Shown here one piece after another: positions 9,551-19,394 of a stretch of DNA of 64,000 bases. Every line of letters begins with the position of its first letter. The stretch's first letter is position 1. A model generated the notes under the pieces. It made no database searches, was not told the origin of the DNA, and saw only the letters and a list, made by a program, of their open reading frames with translations. Source of the stretch: Pseudomonas sp. S35. Lineage in GTDB: Bacteria; Pseudomonadota; Gammaproteobacteria; Pseudomonadales; Pseudomonadaceae. The translations under genes and the position numbers were made by a program. The stretch spans positions 4,092,001-4,156,000 of the forward strand of contig NZ_CP019431.1 of the NCBI RefSeq assembly GCF_009866765.1, written 5' to 3'.

Positions 9551-9579
9551 CGGACGTATAAGTCCGTTAAGTTCGGAAC
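9551..9579. promoter_or_regulatory. Candidate LysR binding sites in the lysR / MFS gap
   Basis: CGGAC-GTATAA-GTCCG (9551-9566) is a 5+6+5 inverted repeat and GTTCGGAAC (9571-9579) is a 9-bp palindrome. They lie side by side 20-48 bp upstream of the LysR start and 70-98 bp upstream of the MFS start, as expected for a recognition site plus an activation site of a LysR protein. Confidence 0.4.
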
Positions 9580-9648
9580 CTTAGCCTGTTTTTCCGCCTG
9601 CCACAGCCCCCTACTCTGGCGCCTTACCCTTTTGTATGGATTGCGCGC

Positions 9649-10812
9649 ATGAGCACTCACCCTTCGCTGGCTGACGCCGCGACCGCACCGCAGCGGACGC
9701 TGCCTATGGCTGGCCTGTTGGCGCTGGCATCAGCCGGTTTCATTACCATCCTCACAGAGGCCATGCCCGCCGGGCTCTTGCCGCAAATGGGCGAAGGTCT
9801 CGACGTGTCGCCTGCGCTGGTCGGCCAATTAGTTACCCTGTACGCCATTGGATCGTTGCTTGCAGCCATCCCGCTGACGCTGCTGACCCGCGGCTGGCGC
9901 CGACGGCCGCTACTGCTGATGGCAATCGGCGGCTTTGCCTTGGTCAATAGTGTGACGGCGTTTTCCAGCCACTATGGACTGACGCTGGTGGCGCGCTTTT
10001 TTGCTGGGGTGTTTGCCGGATTGCTCTGGGCGCTGCTGGCAGGTTACGCCAGCCGGATGGTGGCGCCACACCTACAAGGCAGGGCAATCGCCGTGGCGAT
10101 GCTCGGTGCCCCCTTGGCCTTGTCCCTGGGCGTACCGGCAGGAACCTGGCTCGGCACAGTGGTTGGCTGGCGCCTGAGCTTTGCGATCATGACCGGGCTG
10201 ACGCTATTACTACTGGTATGGGTGCGCTGGCAACTGCCGGACTTTGCTGGCCAACCGACGGGCAAGCGCCTGGGAATGCGCCAGGTCCTGGCCTTACCCG
10301 GTATCCGTCCGGTGCTGTGGGTGACCTTTACCTACGTGCTTGCCCACAACATTCTCTACACCTACATCGCCCCGCTGCTGGTGCCTGCCGGGATTGACGC
10401 CGATATCGACCGGGTGCTGCTGGTGTTTGGCCTCGCCGCGCTGTTGAGCATCTGGCTGACCGGGATGCTGATTGACCGGTGGCTGCGCAGACTGCTGCTG
10501 ATCAGCTGCGCGTTGTTTGGCCTGATCGCCTTGGCGCTGGCGTTCTGGATCGATGTGCCAGCGGTTGTCTACCTCGCTGTCGCACTGTGGGGCCTGGCGT
10601 TCGGCGGCCTGCCGGCGTTGCTGCAAACGGCGCTGGCCAAATCGGCGGGGGCATTGGCGGATACCGCTCAGTCGATGCTGGTCACAGTGTGGAACCTGGG
10701 AATTGCCGGAGGCGGCCTGGTGGGCGGTCTGCTGCTGCAACACTGGGGCGTCAGCGCGTTCCCTTGGGCGGTGGCCGGCTTGATGCTACTGGCAATGGCC
10801 AAACACCGATAA
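9649..10812 (+). CDS. MFS transporter (DHA1-type, sugar/drug exporter-like)
   Basis: 387 aa with about 12 hydrophobic segments. The first begins at residue 20 (LPMAGLLALASAGFITILTE), and the MFS loop 2-3 motif appears as the short basic stretch TRGWRRRPLL. It resembles the AraJ/YdhP group of exporters (EAMPAGLLPQMGEGLDVS near the N-terminus). Divergent from a LysR regulator, which probably controls it. Substrate not predictable. It ends before a strong terminator shared with ppiD. Confidence 0.85.
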   Translation: MSTHPSLADAATAPQRTLPMAGLLALASAGFITILTEAMPAGLLPQMGEGLDVSPALVGQLVTLYAIGSLLAAIPLTLLTRGWRRRPLLLMAIGGFALVNSVTAFSSHYGLTLVARFFAGVFAGLLWALLAGYASRMVAPHLQGRAIAVAMLGAPLALSLGVPAGTWLGTVVGWRLSFAIMTGLTLLLLVWVRWQLPDFAGQPTGKRLGMRQVLALPGIRPVLWVTFTYVLAHNILYTYIAPLLVPAGIDADIDRVLLVFGLAALLSIWLTGMLIDRWLRRLLLISCALFGLIALALAFWIDVPAVVYLAVALWGLAFGGLPALLQTALAKSAGALADTAQSMLVTVWNLGIAGGGLVGGLLLQHWGVSAFPWAVAGLMLLAMAKHR

Positions 10813-10824
10813 AGCACGCGCACA

Positions 10825-10865
10825 TAAAAAAGCCCCCGGGCTGTTCAGGCCGGGGGCTGTTTATT
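10825..10865. terminator. Bidirectional Rho-independent terminator (MFS / ppiD)
   Basis: AGCCCCCGG (10831-10839) pairs with CCGGGGGCT (10850-10858). A run of A on the left gives a U tract for ppiD transcripts, and GTTTATT on the right serves the MFS gene. It lies between the two convergent stops. Confidence 0.85.
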
Positions 10866-10875
10866 CAAACCGTCA

Positions 10876-12750
10876 TCAGAACTTCTTGATGTCGGCCTGG
10901 GTTTCCAACTGCTTGCGGTACGCCGCGAAGTCCTGCTGGCCGACACGGGAAGCAAGGAAGCGGCGGTATTGCGCCTTTTCTTCGTCCGATGGCGCGCCAG
11001 CTTCATTCACACCATTCAAGCGCACGATCGCCAGGCTACCGTCAGCCAGGGTCACAGTGGTGAAGGTTGGCTTGTCCTTGGCGACAGGCTTAGGCATGCG
11101 GAACAGGGCTTGCAGCACGGCAGGGTCGATCGCTTCCTGGCTACGGGTAGCCGCTTCAGTGACTTTCCACGCCTGGCCATCAACCGGCTGGTTCAGCGGA
11201 GTCTTGCCATCACGCAGGCTGGCGATGAGTTCATCGGCATGAGTCTTGGCAGCCGCGCTAGCGCGCTCCTTGGCCATCTGGGTGCGGATTGCTGCTGCAA
11301 CGCTTTCCAGAGGCAGTTGCGCCGGTTTGCGGTGCTCTTTGGCACGCAGCACGATGATGGTTTCCGGATCCAGTTCAATGGCGGTGCTGTTGGCACCTTC
11401 ATCCAGCACTTCCGGGCTGAACGCAGCGGTGACCACGGCACGGTTGGCCGCAACACCCTCACCACCTTCACGGCCAAACGGCGCGGAGGTGTGCACGGTC
11501 AGCTTCAAGTCGGACGCTGGTTGAGCCAGGTCGGACGCTTCGAATGCCGCATCTTCCAATTGCTTGGTCGCTTCGACAAAACGCTGCTCTACCTGCTGGG
11601 TCTTGAGCTCACGGGTCAGCTTGTCTTTCAGGCTGGCGAACGTCGGCACTTGCGGTGCCTCAACGCCCAACAACTTGATCAGGTGCCAACCGAAGGTGCT
11701 GCGCACCGGTGCCGATACCTGGTCCTGGTTCAAGGCGTACAGGGCGGTTTCGAAGTCCGGGTCGTAAACGCCCGGGCCGGCAAAGCCCAAGTCGCCGCCG
11801 TTGTTGGCAGAGCCTGGATCCTGGGAGAACTCCTTGGCCAGGGCTTCGAATTTTTCGCCTTTGGCCAGGCGTGCCTGGATTTCTTCAATCTTCGCCTTGG
11901 CTTGCGCCTCGGTGACCTTGTCGTTGACTTCAATCAGAATGTGCGCAGCGCGACGCTGTTCAGCGAGGTTGGCGGTTTCTTTCTGATAGGCAGCCTGCAG
12001 CTCTTCGTCCTTGACGTTGACCTGGTCAAAGAAGGAAGACTTCTTCAATTCCAGATAGTCGATGACCACCTGGTCCGGGGTCATGAACTCTTTGGCGTGC
12101 TGGTCGTAGTAGGCCTTGACCTCGTCGTCGGTGAGTTTCACCGCCGCAGGGTTGGCCTTGATGTTGACGGTGGCGAAATCGCGGGTCTGTTTTTCCAGGC
12201 GGGCGAATGCGAGCACTTCGGCATCAGTGACAAAACCGCTGCCTGCAATACCTGCACGAACCTGGCCGATCAGCATTTCCTGGGTCATCATCTGACGGAA
12301 CTGCAGGCGGCTGTAGCCCAACTGGCGAATCACCTGGTCAAAGCGTTCGGCGCTGAACTTGCCGTCCACCTGGAATTCCGGTGTTTGCAGGATCACCTGG
12401 TCCAGCGCAGCTTCGGAGAAACCGAACTTGGAATCGGCGGCGCCTTGCAGCAGCAGCTTACGGTCGATCAGGCCCTTGAGGGCGGCTTCGCGCAGCAGTT
12501 TTTCGTCCAGCAGCGAAGCATCGAAATCCTTGCCCAACTGTTGCATCAGCTGGCGACGTTGCATGTCGACGGCCTGGCTCAGTTCGGTCTGGGTGATTTC
12601 CTCACCGTTGACCTTGGCCACGTCCTGCTTGTTAGTACCCGAAGCCTGGAAAATGGCTTCGATACCGGTGAACGCCATCAATGCGACGATGATCCCGATA
12701 ATGGTCTTGGCAATCCAGCCTTGTGAATTGTCCCTGATATTTTGCAGCAT
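10876..12750 (-). CDS. ppiD: Peptidyl-prolyl cis-trans isomerase/chaperone PpiD
   Basis: 624 aa, the usual PpiD length. An N-terminal membrane anchor (residues about 14-31, AKTIIGIIVALMAFTGIEAIF) is followed by a SurA-like N-terminal domain (VNGEEITQTELSQAV) and a parvulin domain (about 265-355: AAHILIEVNDKVTEAQAKAKIEEIQARLAKGEKFEALAKEFS, then GGDLGFAGPG and GWHLIKL). PpiD sits on the periplasmic face of the inner membrane near SecYEG and helps newly exported outer membrane proteins fold. Downstream of hupB in the same direction, with its own leader of about 70 bp. It ends before the shared terminator. Confidence 0.95.
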   Translation of the reverse strand: MLQNIRDNSQGWIAKTIIGIIVALMAFTGIEAIFQASGTNKQDVAKVNGEEITQTELSQAVDMQRRQLMQQLGKDFDASLLDEKLLREAALKGLIDRKLLLQGAADSKFGFSEAALDQVILQTPEFQVDGKFSAERFDQVIRQLGYSRLQFRQMMTQEMLIGQVRAGIAGSGFVTDAEVLAFARLEKQTRDFATVNIKANPAAVKLTDDEVKAYYDQHAKEFMTPDQVVIDYLELKKSSFFDQVNVKDEELQAAYQKETANLAEQRRAAHILIEVNDKVTEAQAKAKIEEIQARLAKGEKFEALAKEFSQDPGSANNGGDLGFAGPGVYDPDFETALYALNQDQVSAPVRSTFGWHLIKLLGVEAPQVPTFASLKDKLTRELKTQQVEQRFVEATKQLEDAAFEASDLAQPASDLKLTVHTSAPFGREGGEGVAANRAVVTAAFSPEVLDEGANSTAIELDPETIIVLRAKEHRKPAQLPLESVAAAIRTQMAKERASAAAKTHADELIASLRDGKTPLNQPVDGQAWKVTEAATRSQEAIDPAVLQALFRMPKPVAKDKPTFTTVTLADGSLAIVRLNGVNEAGAPSDEEKAQYRRFLASRVGQQDFAAYRKQLETQADIKKF

Positions 12751-12810
12751 GCGTCCCCCAGAAACGGTTGAACTTCAAAAATTGGCAACCGTGGAGCGTG
12801 GGTAGAGTCC

Positions 12811-12844
12811 GGAAAGAAGAAAGGCGCATCCGAGGATGCGCCTT
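12811..12844 (-). terminator. Terminator after hupB / tRNA-like element
   Basis: AAGGCGCATCC (12821-12831) and GGATGCGCCTT (12834-12844) form a near-perfect 10-11-bp stem. On the minus strand it is followed by the pyrimidine tract TTTCTTCTTTCC. It closes a minus-strand transcript that would contain hupB and the tRNA-like sequence. Confidence 0.75.
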
Positions 12845-12852
12845 CTCGTAAC

Positions 12853-12928
12853 TGGCGGAGCGGACGGGGGTTTGAACTTACATCCCCGGCGTGGCGACCC
12901 GATGGATACTTGGGTCAGCTACCGCTCC
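12853..12928 (-). ncRNA. tRNA-like element with encoded CCA (tRNA pseudogene or novel RNA)
   Basis: On the minus strand, 76 nt begin with GGAGCGG and end with CCGCTCC + G + CCA: a perfect 7-bp acceptor stem, a discriminator base and an encoded CCA at exactly tRNA length. TA follows the acceptor strand as in tRNAs, and GTTCAAAC stands near the T-loop position. The cloverleaf is otherwise broken: GACCC/GGGTC (nt 13-17/29-33) encloses an 11-nt loop, CGGGG/CCCCG (41-45/60-64) encloses a 14-nt loop, and no D-arm forms. It lies between the hupB stop and a terminator, so it is probably made from the hupB transcript. It could be a decayed tRNA or a functional tRNA mimic. Confidence 0.5.
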
Positions 12929-12981
12929 GCTGCCAAGCCAGACCTGCGTCTGACCCGGGTAAGCAAAGGCTTGATCGAAGC

Positions 12982-13254
12982 TTAGTTAACGGCTTCTTTC
13001 AGGGCTTTACCGGCTTTGAAACCTGGTTTCTTGGCAGCAGCGATTTGCAGTGCTTTGCCAGTCTGTGGGTTACGGCCAGTGCGAGCTGGGCGATCGGTCA
13101 CAGAGAAAGTACCGAAGCCTACCAGTACCACGGAGTCGCCGGCCTTCAGAGCGCCAGTGACGGATTCGATTACTGCATCCAGCGCACGGCCAGCAGCAGC
13201 TTTCGGGATATCAGCGGATGCAGCGATAGCATCAATCAGTTCCGACTTGTTCAC
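12982..13254 (-). CDS. hupB: DNA-binding protein HU-beta
   Basis: 90 aa, the standard HU length: [20 protein letters not shown] at the start, the DNA-binding arm signature [22 protein letters not shown], and [17 protein letters not shown] at the end. HU bends and compacts DNA as a dimer. The start is a GTG at 13252-13254 with SD AAGGGGA; the longer ORF upstream encodes no HU sequence. It follows lon in the same direction but has its own promoter. Confidence 0.97.
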   Translation of the reverse strand: MNKSELIDAIAASADIPKAAAGRALDAVIESVTGALKAGDSVVLVGFGTFSVTDRPARTGRNPQTGKALQIAAAKKPGFKAGKALKEAVN

Positions 13255-13351
13255 TCTAAGTCCCCTTATATATCTATTGAGTATGATTCTAAGTTTTTTG
13301 GTAAACAGCAAAAACCAGTGCTGAATGGCCTACAGACACTTAAGAGCCGCT

Positions 13352-13380
13352 TTATAACAAGGGCTCTAAAAAGCTGTCAA
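13352..13380 (-). promoter_or_regulatory. Sigma-70 promoter of hupB
   Basis: On the minus strand TTGACA (13380-13375), a 17-nt spacer and TTATAA (13357-13352) give near-consensus -35 and -10 elements about 100 bp upstream of the hupB GTG. Confidence 0.8.
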
Positions 13381-13403
13381 GGAAGCCCCCAGGCTTATTC
13401 ACA

Positions 13404-15800
13404 TTAATGCGTGCTAATTCTTTCCTTGGAATCAGACTCGCGTTTTTCATCCTTCGCGACTATCTCCGGAGCCACATCCGGCAAGGGCTCCGGCGCGTAT
13501 TGCAGCGCAATTTGCAGGACCTCGTCAATCCATTTAACCGGTTTAATCTGAAGATCTTGCTTGATATTTTCAGGAATTTCCTTCAAGTCGCGAACATTCT
13601 CTTCAGGAATGATCACGGTCTTGATACCACCGCGGTGTGCGGCCAGCAATTTCTCTTTCAAGCCGCCGATGGCCAATACCTGACCACGCAGGGTGATTTC
13701 CCCAGTCATGGCCACGTCGGCGCGCACCGGAATGCCGGTCAATGCCGAGACCAGGGCCGTGCACATGCCTACACCAGCGCTAGGGCCGTCCTTCGGGGTC
13801 GCCCCTTCTGGCATATGGATGTGGGTGTCATGCTTCTCATGGAAGTCCAGGGGAATCCCCAGGCTCCTGGCGCGGCTGCGCACCACGGTTTGCGCGGCGG
13901 TGATGGATTCGACCATCACATCACCCAGGGAACCGGTCTTGATCAGTTGACCTTTGCCCGGGATCACAGCGGCCTCGATGGTCAGCAACTCGCCGCCCAC
14001 CTGGGTCCACGCCAGGCCAGTCACCTGGCCTACCTGATCCTGCTGTTCGGCCAGGCCGTAGCGGAATTTCTTCACGCCCAGGAAGTGTTCCAGGGAGTCT
14101 GCGACCACCTTCACCGAGAAGCGTTTTTCCAGCGCGTGCTCCTTGACCGCCTTGCGGCAAATCTTCGCGATCTGGCGCTCAAGGCCCCGTACACCGGCCT
14201 CGCGGGTGTAGTAACGCACGATGTCGCGGATCGCTTCAACCTCGAATTCGATCTCGCCCTTCTTCAGGCCATTGGCCGAAATCTGCTTGGGCGCAAGGTA
14301 TTTGACCGCGATGTTGATCTTCTCGTCTTCGGTGTAACCCGGCAGACGAATCACCTCCATCCGGTCCAGCAAGGCTGGCGGAATGTTCATGGAGTTGGAG
14401 GTGCACAGGAACATTACGTCAGACAAGTCGTAGTCGACTTCCAGGTAATGGTCGTTGAAATTGTGGTTCTGCTCTGGGTCGAGCACTTCCAGCAACGCCG
14501 AGGCCGGATCGCCACGCATGTCGCTGCCCATTTTGTCGATTTCATCGAGCAGGAACAGCGGGTTGCGCACACCCACTTTTGTCATCTTTTGAATCAATCT
14601 TCCTGGCATCGAACCGATGTAAGTACGGCGATGACCACGGATTTCCGCTTCATCACGCACACCGCCAAGGGCCATGCGCACGAACTTACGGTTGGTTGCA
14701 CTGGCAATCGACTCGGCGAGGGAGGTTTTACCCACCCCTGGAGGACCGACCAGGCACAACACAGGGCCGCGAATTTTCTTCACGCGCTTTTGCACGGCGA
14801 GGTATTCGAGGATGCGCTCTTTGACTTCTTCGAGACCATAGTGGTCGGCATCGAGAATTTCTTCGGCGCGAGCCAGGTCGAGGCGCACCTTGGTCTGGGC
14901 CTTCCACGGCACCTGCACCAACCAGTCGATGTACGAGCGCACCACGGTGGCTTCAGCCGACATCGGCGACATTTGCTTGAGCTTGTTCAGCTCGGCAGTG
15001 GCTTTGGTCAGGGCGTCTTTCGGCAGGCCAGCAGCATCGATGCGCTTTTTCAGCTCTTCGATTTCGTTGTGGCCTTCCTCGCTGTCGCCGAGCTCCTTCT
15101 GAATGGCCTTCATCTGCTCATTCAGGTAGTACTCGCGCTGGCTGCGCTCCATTTGCTTCTTCACGCGACCACGGATGCGTTTCTCAACCTGCAACAGGTC
15201 GATTTCGGCATCCAGCAACGCCAGAACGTGTTCAACACGGGCTGACAGGTCGATGATTTCGAGGATGTCTTGCTTCTGTTCGATCTTCAGCGCCATGTGC
15301 GCGGCCATGGTGTCGACCAGGCGGCTTGGCTCATCAATGCTATTGAGGGAAGACAGGACTTCAGCCGGGACTTTCTTGCCCAGTTGCACGTACTGCTCGA
15401 ACTGCGAGAGCAAGCTGCGCACAAAAACTTCGGACTCGCGCTCAGGGGCTTCGACTTCGTCGATCAGCGCCACTTCGGCGCGCAGGTGACCTTCCACCTC
15501 CATGAAACGCTCAACCGCACCGCGCTGCTCGCCTTCCACCAGCACTTTGACAGTGCCGTCAGGCAGTTTGAGCAGTTGCAGCACAGTGGCAATGGTACCG
15601 ACGCGATACAGGGCATCTTCGCCTGGATCATCATCAGCAGGATTTCTCTGGGCCAACAGCAAGATCTGCTTGTCGCCCGTCATCGCGGCCTCAAGGGCTT
15701 CGATAGACTTCTCGCGCCCCACGAACAGCGGGATAACCATGTGCGGATAGACGACGACATCGCGCAACGGCAGGAGAGGCAATTCAATGGTTGTCTTCAT
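13404..15800 (-). CDS. lon: ATP-dependent protease Lon
   Basis: 798 aa, the usual length. Order: N-terminal substrate domain ([23 protein letters not shown]), long helical region, AAA+ module (Walker A GPPGVGKT about residue 351, Walker [10 protein letters not shown]) and the protease domain with the Ser-Lys dyad in DGPSAGVG (Ser about 674) and [10 protein letters not shown]. It degrades misfolded and regulatory proteins in the cytoplasm. The start MKTTIE is chosen on family length. A sigma-32-type promoter lies 42-70 bp upstream, so heat-shock induction is expected. Confidence 0.97.
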   Translation of the reverse strand: MKTTIELPLLPLRDVVVYPHMVIPLFVGREKSIEALEAAMTGDKQILLLAQRNPADDDPGEDALYRVGTIATVLQLLKLPDGTVKVLVEGEQRGAVERFMEVEGHLRAEVALIDEVEAPERESEVFVRSLLSQFEQYVQLGKKVPAEVLSSLNSIDEPSRLVDTMAAHMALKIEQKQDILEIIDLSARVEHVLALLDAEIDLLQVEKRIRGRVKKQMERSQREYYLNEQMKAIQKELGDSEEGHNEIEELKKRIDAAGLPKDALTKATAELNKLKQMSPMSAEATVVRSYIDWLVQVPWKAQTKVRLDLARAEEILDADHYGLEEVKERILEYLAVQKRVKKIRGPVLCLVGPPGVGKTSLAESIASATNRKFVRMALGGVRDEAEIRGHRRTYIGSMPGRLIQKMTKVGVRNPLFLLDEIDKMGSDMRGDPASALLEVLDPEQNHNFNDHYLEVDYDLSDVMFLCTSNSMNIPPALLDRMEVIRLPGYTEDEKINIAVKYLAPKQISANGLKKGEIEFEVEAIRDIVRYYTREAGVRGLERQIAKICRKAVKEHALEKRFSVKVVADSLEHFLGVKKFRYGLAEQQDQVGQVTGLAWTQVGGELLTIEAAVIPGKGQLIKTGSLGDVMVESITAAQTVVRSRARSLGIPLDFHEKHDTHIHMPEGATPKDGPSAGVGMCTALVSALTGIPVRADVAMTGEITLRGQVLAIGGLKEKLLAAHRGGIKTVIIPEENVRDLKEIPENIKQDLQIKPVKWIDEVLQIALQYAPEPLPDVAPEIVAKDEKRESDSKERISTH

Positions 15801-15841
15801 GATTTCGCCTCTATGACAGTTGAAAAATAAGCTTGAAACCA

Positions 15842-15870
15842 AGATGGGGGCTGCATGCAAAAAAAACAAG
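15842..15870 (-). promoter_or_regulatory. Sigma-32 (heat-shock) promoter of lon
   Basis: On the minus strand CTTGTTT (15870-15864), a 14-nt spacer and CCCCATCT (15849-15842) match the RpoH consensus CTTGAAA-N13-15-CCCCATnT, with a complete -10 match. Located 42 bp upstream of the lon ATG. Confidence 0.7.
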
Positions 15871-15911
15871 CTTATTGCCAGCCGTTAAACGCAGTAAAAA
15901 TTCATCCAAAA

Positions 15912-15940
15912 AACAAAGGGGCCCCTAAAGGCCCCTTGTT
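15912..15940 (-). terminator. Terminator of clpX
   Basis: AAGGGGCC (15916-15923) pairs with GGCCCCTT (15930-15937). The minus-strand RNA continues into TTTGTTTTTTGG. It separates clpX from lon. Confidence 0.8.
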
Positions 15941-15961
15941 TGTACCGAAACTGCGAAACGC

Positions 15962-17245
15962 TTACGCGTCTGGCGCAGCCTTGGCAGCCGGCTCACTGTT
16001 TTCGTAGATATACAGTGGCTTGGACTTACCTTCTATAACGCTTTCGTCGATCACCACTTTACTCACCTCGGACTGCGAGGGGATTTCGTACATGGTGTCG
16101 AGCAACACGCCTTCGAGGATAGAACGCAGGCCACGCGCACCGGTCTTGCGCTCCAGTGCCCGCTTGGCCACCGATTTGAGCGCATCGCTACGGAACTCGA
16201 GGTCTACACCTTCCATCTCGAACAACTTGGCGTATTGCTTGGTCAGGGCGTTTTTCGGCTCGGTGAGGATCTGGATCAAAGCCGCCTCATCCAACTCGTC
16301 CAGCGTTGCCAAGACCGGCAGACGGCCGACGAATTCCGGGATCAGACCGAACTTGACCAGATCGTCAGGCTCGACTTCACGCAGGGACTCGCCCACCTTC
16401 TTGCCTTCTTCCTTGCTGCGCACTTCTGCACTGAAACCGATGCCGCCCCGGGTGGAGCGCTGCTGGATAACCTTCTCCAGCCCGGAGAACGCACCGCCAC
16501 AGATAAACAGGATGTTCCGTGTATCAACCTGAAGGAATTCCTGCTGCGGGTGCTTACGGCCACCTTGTGGCGGTACGGAAGCAACCGTGCCTTCAATCAG
16601 TTTCAACAGGGCCTGCTGCACGCCTTCACCGGAAACGTCCCGGGTGATCGACGGGTTGTCGGACTTGCGCGAGATCTTGTCGATTTCGTCGATATAGACA
16701 ATGCCCATCTGGGCTTTTTCTACGTCGTAGTCACATTTCTGCAGCAGCTTCTGAATGATGTTCTCAACGTCCTCACCAACATAGCCAGCCTCGGTGAGGG
16801 TGGTAGCGTCGGCGATGGTGAACGGAACATTCAGCAGACGAGCAAGGGTTTCTGCAAGCAAGGTTTTACCCGAGCCTGTAGGACCGATCAGCAAGATGTT
16901 GCTCTTGCCGAGTTCGACTTCGTCGCCTTTTTTGTCACGCTGGTTCAGACGCTTGTAGTGGTTGTACACCGCTACGGCCAGAACCTTCTTTGCACGCTCT
17001 TGACCAATCACATACTGATCAAGGATGCCGCTGATTTCTTTAGGCGAAGGCAATTTATGCGCGCTGCTCTCGGCCTGGGCTTCCTGCACCTCCTCACGGA
17101 TGATGTCATTGCACAGGTCGACGCACTCGTCGCAGATAAAGACCGAGGGGCCGGCAATCAATTTGCGCACTTCATGCTGGCTTTTGCCACAGAAGGAGCA
17201 ATAGAGCAGCTTGCCGTTGTCCTCGCCGTTGCGGGTGTCAGTCAT
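15962..17245 (-). CDS. clpX: ATP-dependent Clp protease ATP-binding subunit ClpX
   Basis: 427 aa. The N-terminal zinc-binding domain has two CxxC pairs (YCSFCGK .. ICDECVDLC), followed by the AAA+ domain (Walker A GPTGSGKT, Walker [11 protein letters not shown]) and the IGF-type loop region that docks on ClpP. It unfolds tagged substrates, such as ssrA-tagged proteins, and feeds them to ClpP. The start MTDTRNGED is the family start. It follows clpP after 111 bp, which contain a hairpin and a possible heat-shock promoter. Confidence 0.97.
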   Translation of the reverse strand: MTDTRNGEDNGKLLYCSFCGKSQHEVRKLIAGPSVFICDECVDLCNDIIREEVQEAQAESSAHKLPSPKEISGILDQYVIGQERAKKVLAVAVYNHYKRLNQRDKKGDEVELGKSNILLIGPTGSGKTLLAETLARLLNVPFTIADATTLTEAGYVGEDVENIIQKLLQKCDYDVEKAQMGIVYIDEIDKISRKSDNPSITRDVSGEGVQQALLKLIEGTVASVPPQGGRKHPQQEFLQVDTRNILFICGGAFSGLEKVIQQRSTRGGIGFSAEVRSKEEGKKVGESLREVEPDDLVKFGLIPEFVGRLPVLATLDELDEAALIQILTEPKNALTKQYAKLFEMEGVDLEFRSDALKSVAKRALERKTGARGLRSILEGVLLDTMYEIPSQSEVSKVVIDESVIEGKSKPLYIYENSEPAAKAAPDA

Positions 17246-17279
17246 TCGTTCGATCCAAATCCGATAGGCTTGCAACACA

Positions 17280-17308
17280 AGATGAAGGCTTATGCGGGCT
17301 TTTTCAAG
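17280..17308 (-). promoter_or_regulatory. Possible sigma-32 promoter and hairpin between clpP and clpX
   Basis: On the minus strand CTTGAAA (17308-17302), 14 nt, then CTTCATCT (17287-17280): a perfect -35 and a partial -10 match to RpoH sites, with the same spacing as at lon. The -35 lies inside a hairpin (GCGGGCTT/AAGCCCGC, 17294-17313) that could act as a partial terminator of the clpP message. Confidence 0.4.
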
Positions 17309-17356
17309 CCCGCAGGTGATCGGAAACCCGACCAGCCCTATTTTGAGCGGCTTATA

Positions 17357-17992
17357 TTAAGCGGGGCGCTTTTCGATCACTGCGTCGATCAACCCGTATT
17401 CACGTGCGGCTTCGGCGCTCATGAAGTTGTCGCGGTTGGTGTCGCGCTCGATTTCTTCCAGGGTGTGCCCGCTGTGCTTGGCCATCAGCGTGTTGAGACG
17501 CTCGCGGATGAAGAGGATTTCCTTGGCGTGGATCTCGATGTCCGATGCCTGGCCCTGGAAACCGCCCAGTGGCTGGTGAATCATCACACGCGAGTTCGGC
17601 AGGCAGTAACGCTTGCCCTCAGCACCGGCGGTCAGCAGGAATGCACCCATGCTGCAGGCCTGGCCAATGCAGGTAGTGGATACGTTCGGCTTGATGAACT
17701 GCATAGTGTCGTAGATCGACATGCCTGCTGTCACCGAACCGCCCGGCGAGTTGATGTAGAGATGGATGTCCTTGTCCGGGTTTTCCGCTTCAAGGAACAG
17801 CAGTTGCGCACAGATCAGGTTGGCCATGTAGTCCTCTACTGGGCCCACCAGAAAGATCACTCGCTCCTTGAGCAGGCGCGAGTAGATGTCGTAGGCGCGT
17901 TCCCCACGAGCGGACTGCTCGACAACCATCGGGACCAAGCCGCCAGCGGCCTGGATATCAGAGTTCTGCTGAATATAGGAATTACGGAACAT
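17357..17992 (-). CDS. clpP: ATP-dependent Clp protease proteolytic subunit ClpP
   Basis: 211 aa. The catalytic triad is visible: Ser114 in GQACSMGAF, His139 in [10 protein letters not shown] and Asp188 in RDTNRDNF. The N-terminal propeptide region precedes [21 protein letters not shown]. It forms the tetradecameric peptidase barrel that works with ClpX, encoded next, and ClpA elsewhere. It follows tig after 91 bp; the tig-clpP-clpX-lon order is the usual gamma-proteobacterial one. Confidence 0.97.
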   Translation of the reverse strand: MFRNSYIQQNSDIQAAGGLVPMVVEQSARGERAYDIYSRLLKERVIFLVGPVEDYMANLICAQLLFLEAENPDKDIHLYINSPGGSVTAGMSIYDTMQFIKPNVSTTCIGQACSMGAFLLTAGAEGKRYCLPNSRVMIHQPLGGFQGQASDIEIHAKEILFIRERLNTLMAKHSGHTLEEIERDTNRDNFMSAEAAREYGLIDAVIEKRPA

Positions 17993-18031
17993 GCTCTGCA
18001 GTTACTCCCAAATAGTCATGTCTTGAAAACG

Positions 18032-18058
18032 CATAAGCCAGCGCGAGGCTGGCTTATG
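18032..18058 (-). terminator. Stem-loop between tig and clpP
   Basis: CATAAGCCAGC (18032-18042) and GCTGGCTTATG (18048-18058) form a perfect 11-bp stem with a 5-nt loop. The minus-strand RNA continues CGTTTTC, only a short U run. It probably acts as a partial terminator or processing site that sets tig and clpP levels apart. Confidence 0.5.
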
Positions 18059-18083
18059 GTTGAATTTCCAACGAGTTGGACAA

Positions 18084-19394
18084 TCAGTCGGCTTGTGCTG
18101 CTTCCGCCGGCTTGACTGCTTCTTCGTAAGAGACCGCTTTATCGGTCACCTTAGCCTTCTGCAGAACAGTATCCACAACTTGTTCTTCCAGCACAACCGA
18201 ACGTACTTCGTTCAGTTGCTGGTCGTTCTTGTAGTACCAAGCCACAACCTGCTCAGGCTCCTGGTAGGCCGAAGCCATTTCCTGGATCATTTCGCGAACG
18301 CGGTCTTCGTCAGGCTTGAGGTCGAACTGCTTGACCACTTCGGCCACGACCAGACCCAGCACGACGCGACGCTTGGCTTGCTCTTCGAACAGCTCAGCCG
18401 GCAATTGGTCAGGCTTGATGTTGCCACCAAACTGCTGAACAGCCTGAACGCGCAGACGGTCCACTTCATTGGACAGCAGAGCCTTAGGCACCTCAATCGG
18501 GTTGGCAGCCAGCAGACCGTCCATAACCTGGTTCTTGACCTTGGACTTGATGGCCTGACGCAGTTCACGCTCCATGTTCTTGCGAACTTCGGTGCGGAAA
18601 CCTTCGAGAGTGGCTTCCTTGATACCGAACTGAGCAAAGAACTCTTCGTTCAGCTCTGGCAGCTTAGGCTCGGACACACTGTTGACGGTCACGGTGAACT
18701 CAGCGGCTTTGCCGGCCAGGTCCAGGTTCTGGTAGTCAGCAGGGAACGTCAGGTTCAGAACGCGTTCTTCGCCGGCTTTGGCGCCGACCAGACCGTCTTC
18801 AAAACCTGGGATCATGCGATTGGAACCCAGCACCAACTGAGTACCCTTGGCAGAGCCGCCAGCGAACACTTCGCCGTCAACCTTGCCAACGAAATCGATG
18901 TTCAACTGGTCTTCGTTCTGAGCGGCACGGTCGGCCACTTCGAAACGAGTGTTCTGCTTGCGCAGGATTTCCAGCATGTTGTCCAGGTCGGAATCAGCGA
19001 CGTCGGCGCTCAGACGCTCGATTTCGATACCTTCAAAACCGGCTACTTCGAACTCTGGGAACACTTCGAATACGGCAACGTATTCCAGGTCCTTGCCAGC
19101 TTCCAGGGACTTAGGTTCGATCGAAGGCGAGCCAGCAGGGTTCAGCTTTTGCTCAACAACGGCCTCGTAGAAGGAAGCCTGGATCACGTCACCTACAGCT
19201 TCCTGACGCGCATCAGCACCAAAACGGCGCTTGATTTCGCTCATCGGCACTTTGCCTGGACGGAAACCTGCAATCTTGGCCTTTTGGGCAGTCTGCTGCA
19301 GACGCTTGTTGACCGCAGTCTCGATACGCTCTGCCGGCACGGTGATGCTCAGGCGGCGCTCAAGAGCAGTAGTATTTTCAACAGAAACTTGCAT
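18084..19394 (-). CDS. tig: Trigger factor
   Basis: 436 aa. It has the ribosome-binding signature [17 protein letters not shown] in the N-terminal domain, a central FKBP-like PPIase domain (about 160-245, [20 protein letters not shown]) and the C-terminal helical chaperone domain. It binds at the ribosome exit tunnel and folds nascent proteins. The start MQVSVENTT is the family start; the longer frame adds unrelated residues. Confidence 0.97.
   Translation of the reverse strand: MQVSVENTTALERRLSITVPAERIETAVNKRLQQTAQKAKIAGFRPGKVPMSEIKRRFGADARQEAVGDVIQASFYEAVVEQKLNPAGSPSIEPKSLEAGKDLEYVAVFEVFPEFEVAGFEGIEIERLSADVADSDLDNMLEILRKQNTRFEVADRAAQNEDQLNIDFVGKVDGEVFAGGSAKGTQLVLGSNRMIPGFEDGLVGAKAGEERVLNLTFPADYQNLDLAGKAAEFTVTVNSVSEPKLPELNEEFFAQFGIKEATLEGFRTEVRKNMERELRQAIKSKVKNQVMDGLLAANPIEVPKALLSNEVDRLRVQAVQQFGGNIKPDQLPAELFEEQAKRRVVLGLVVAEVVKQFDLKPDEDRVREMIQEMASAYQEPEQVVAWYYKNDQQLNEVRSVVLEEQVVDTVLQKAKVTDKAVSYEEAVKPAEAAQAD

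Noticed and set aside
10969..12726. 585-aa ORF on the plus strand opposite ppiD
   Set aside because: Antisense shadow of ppiD; His/Arg/Gln-rich with no domain.
13407..15245. 612-aa ORF opposite lon
   Set aside because: Antisense shadow of the conserved lon gene.
16235..18115. 626-aa ORF opposite clpX and clpP
   Set aside because: Antisense shadow spanning two conserved genes and their gap.
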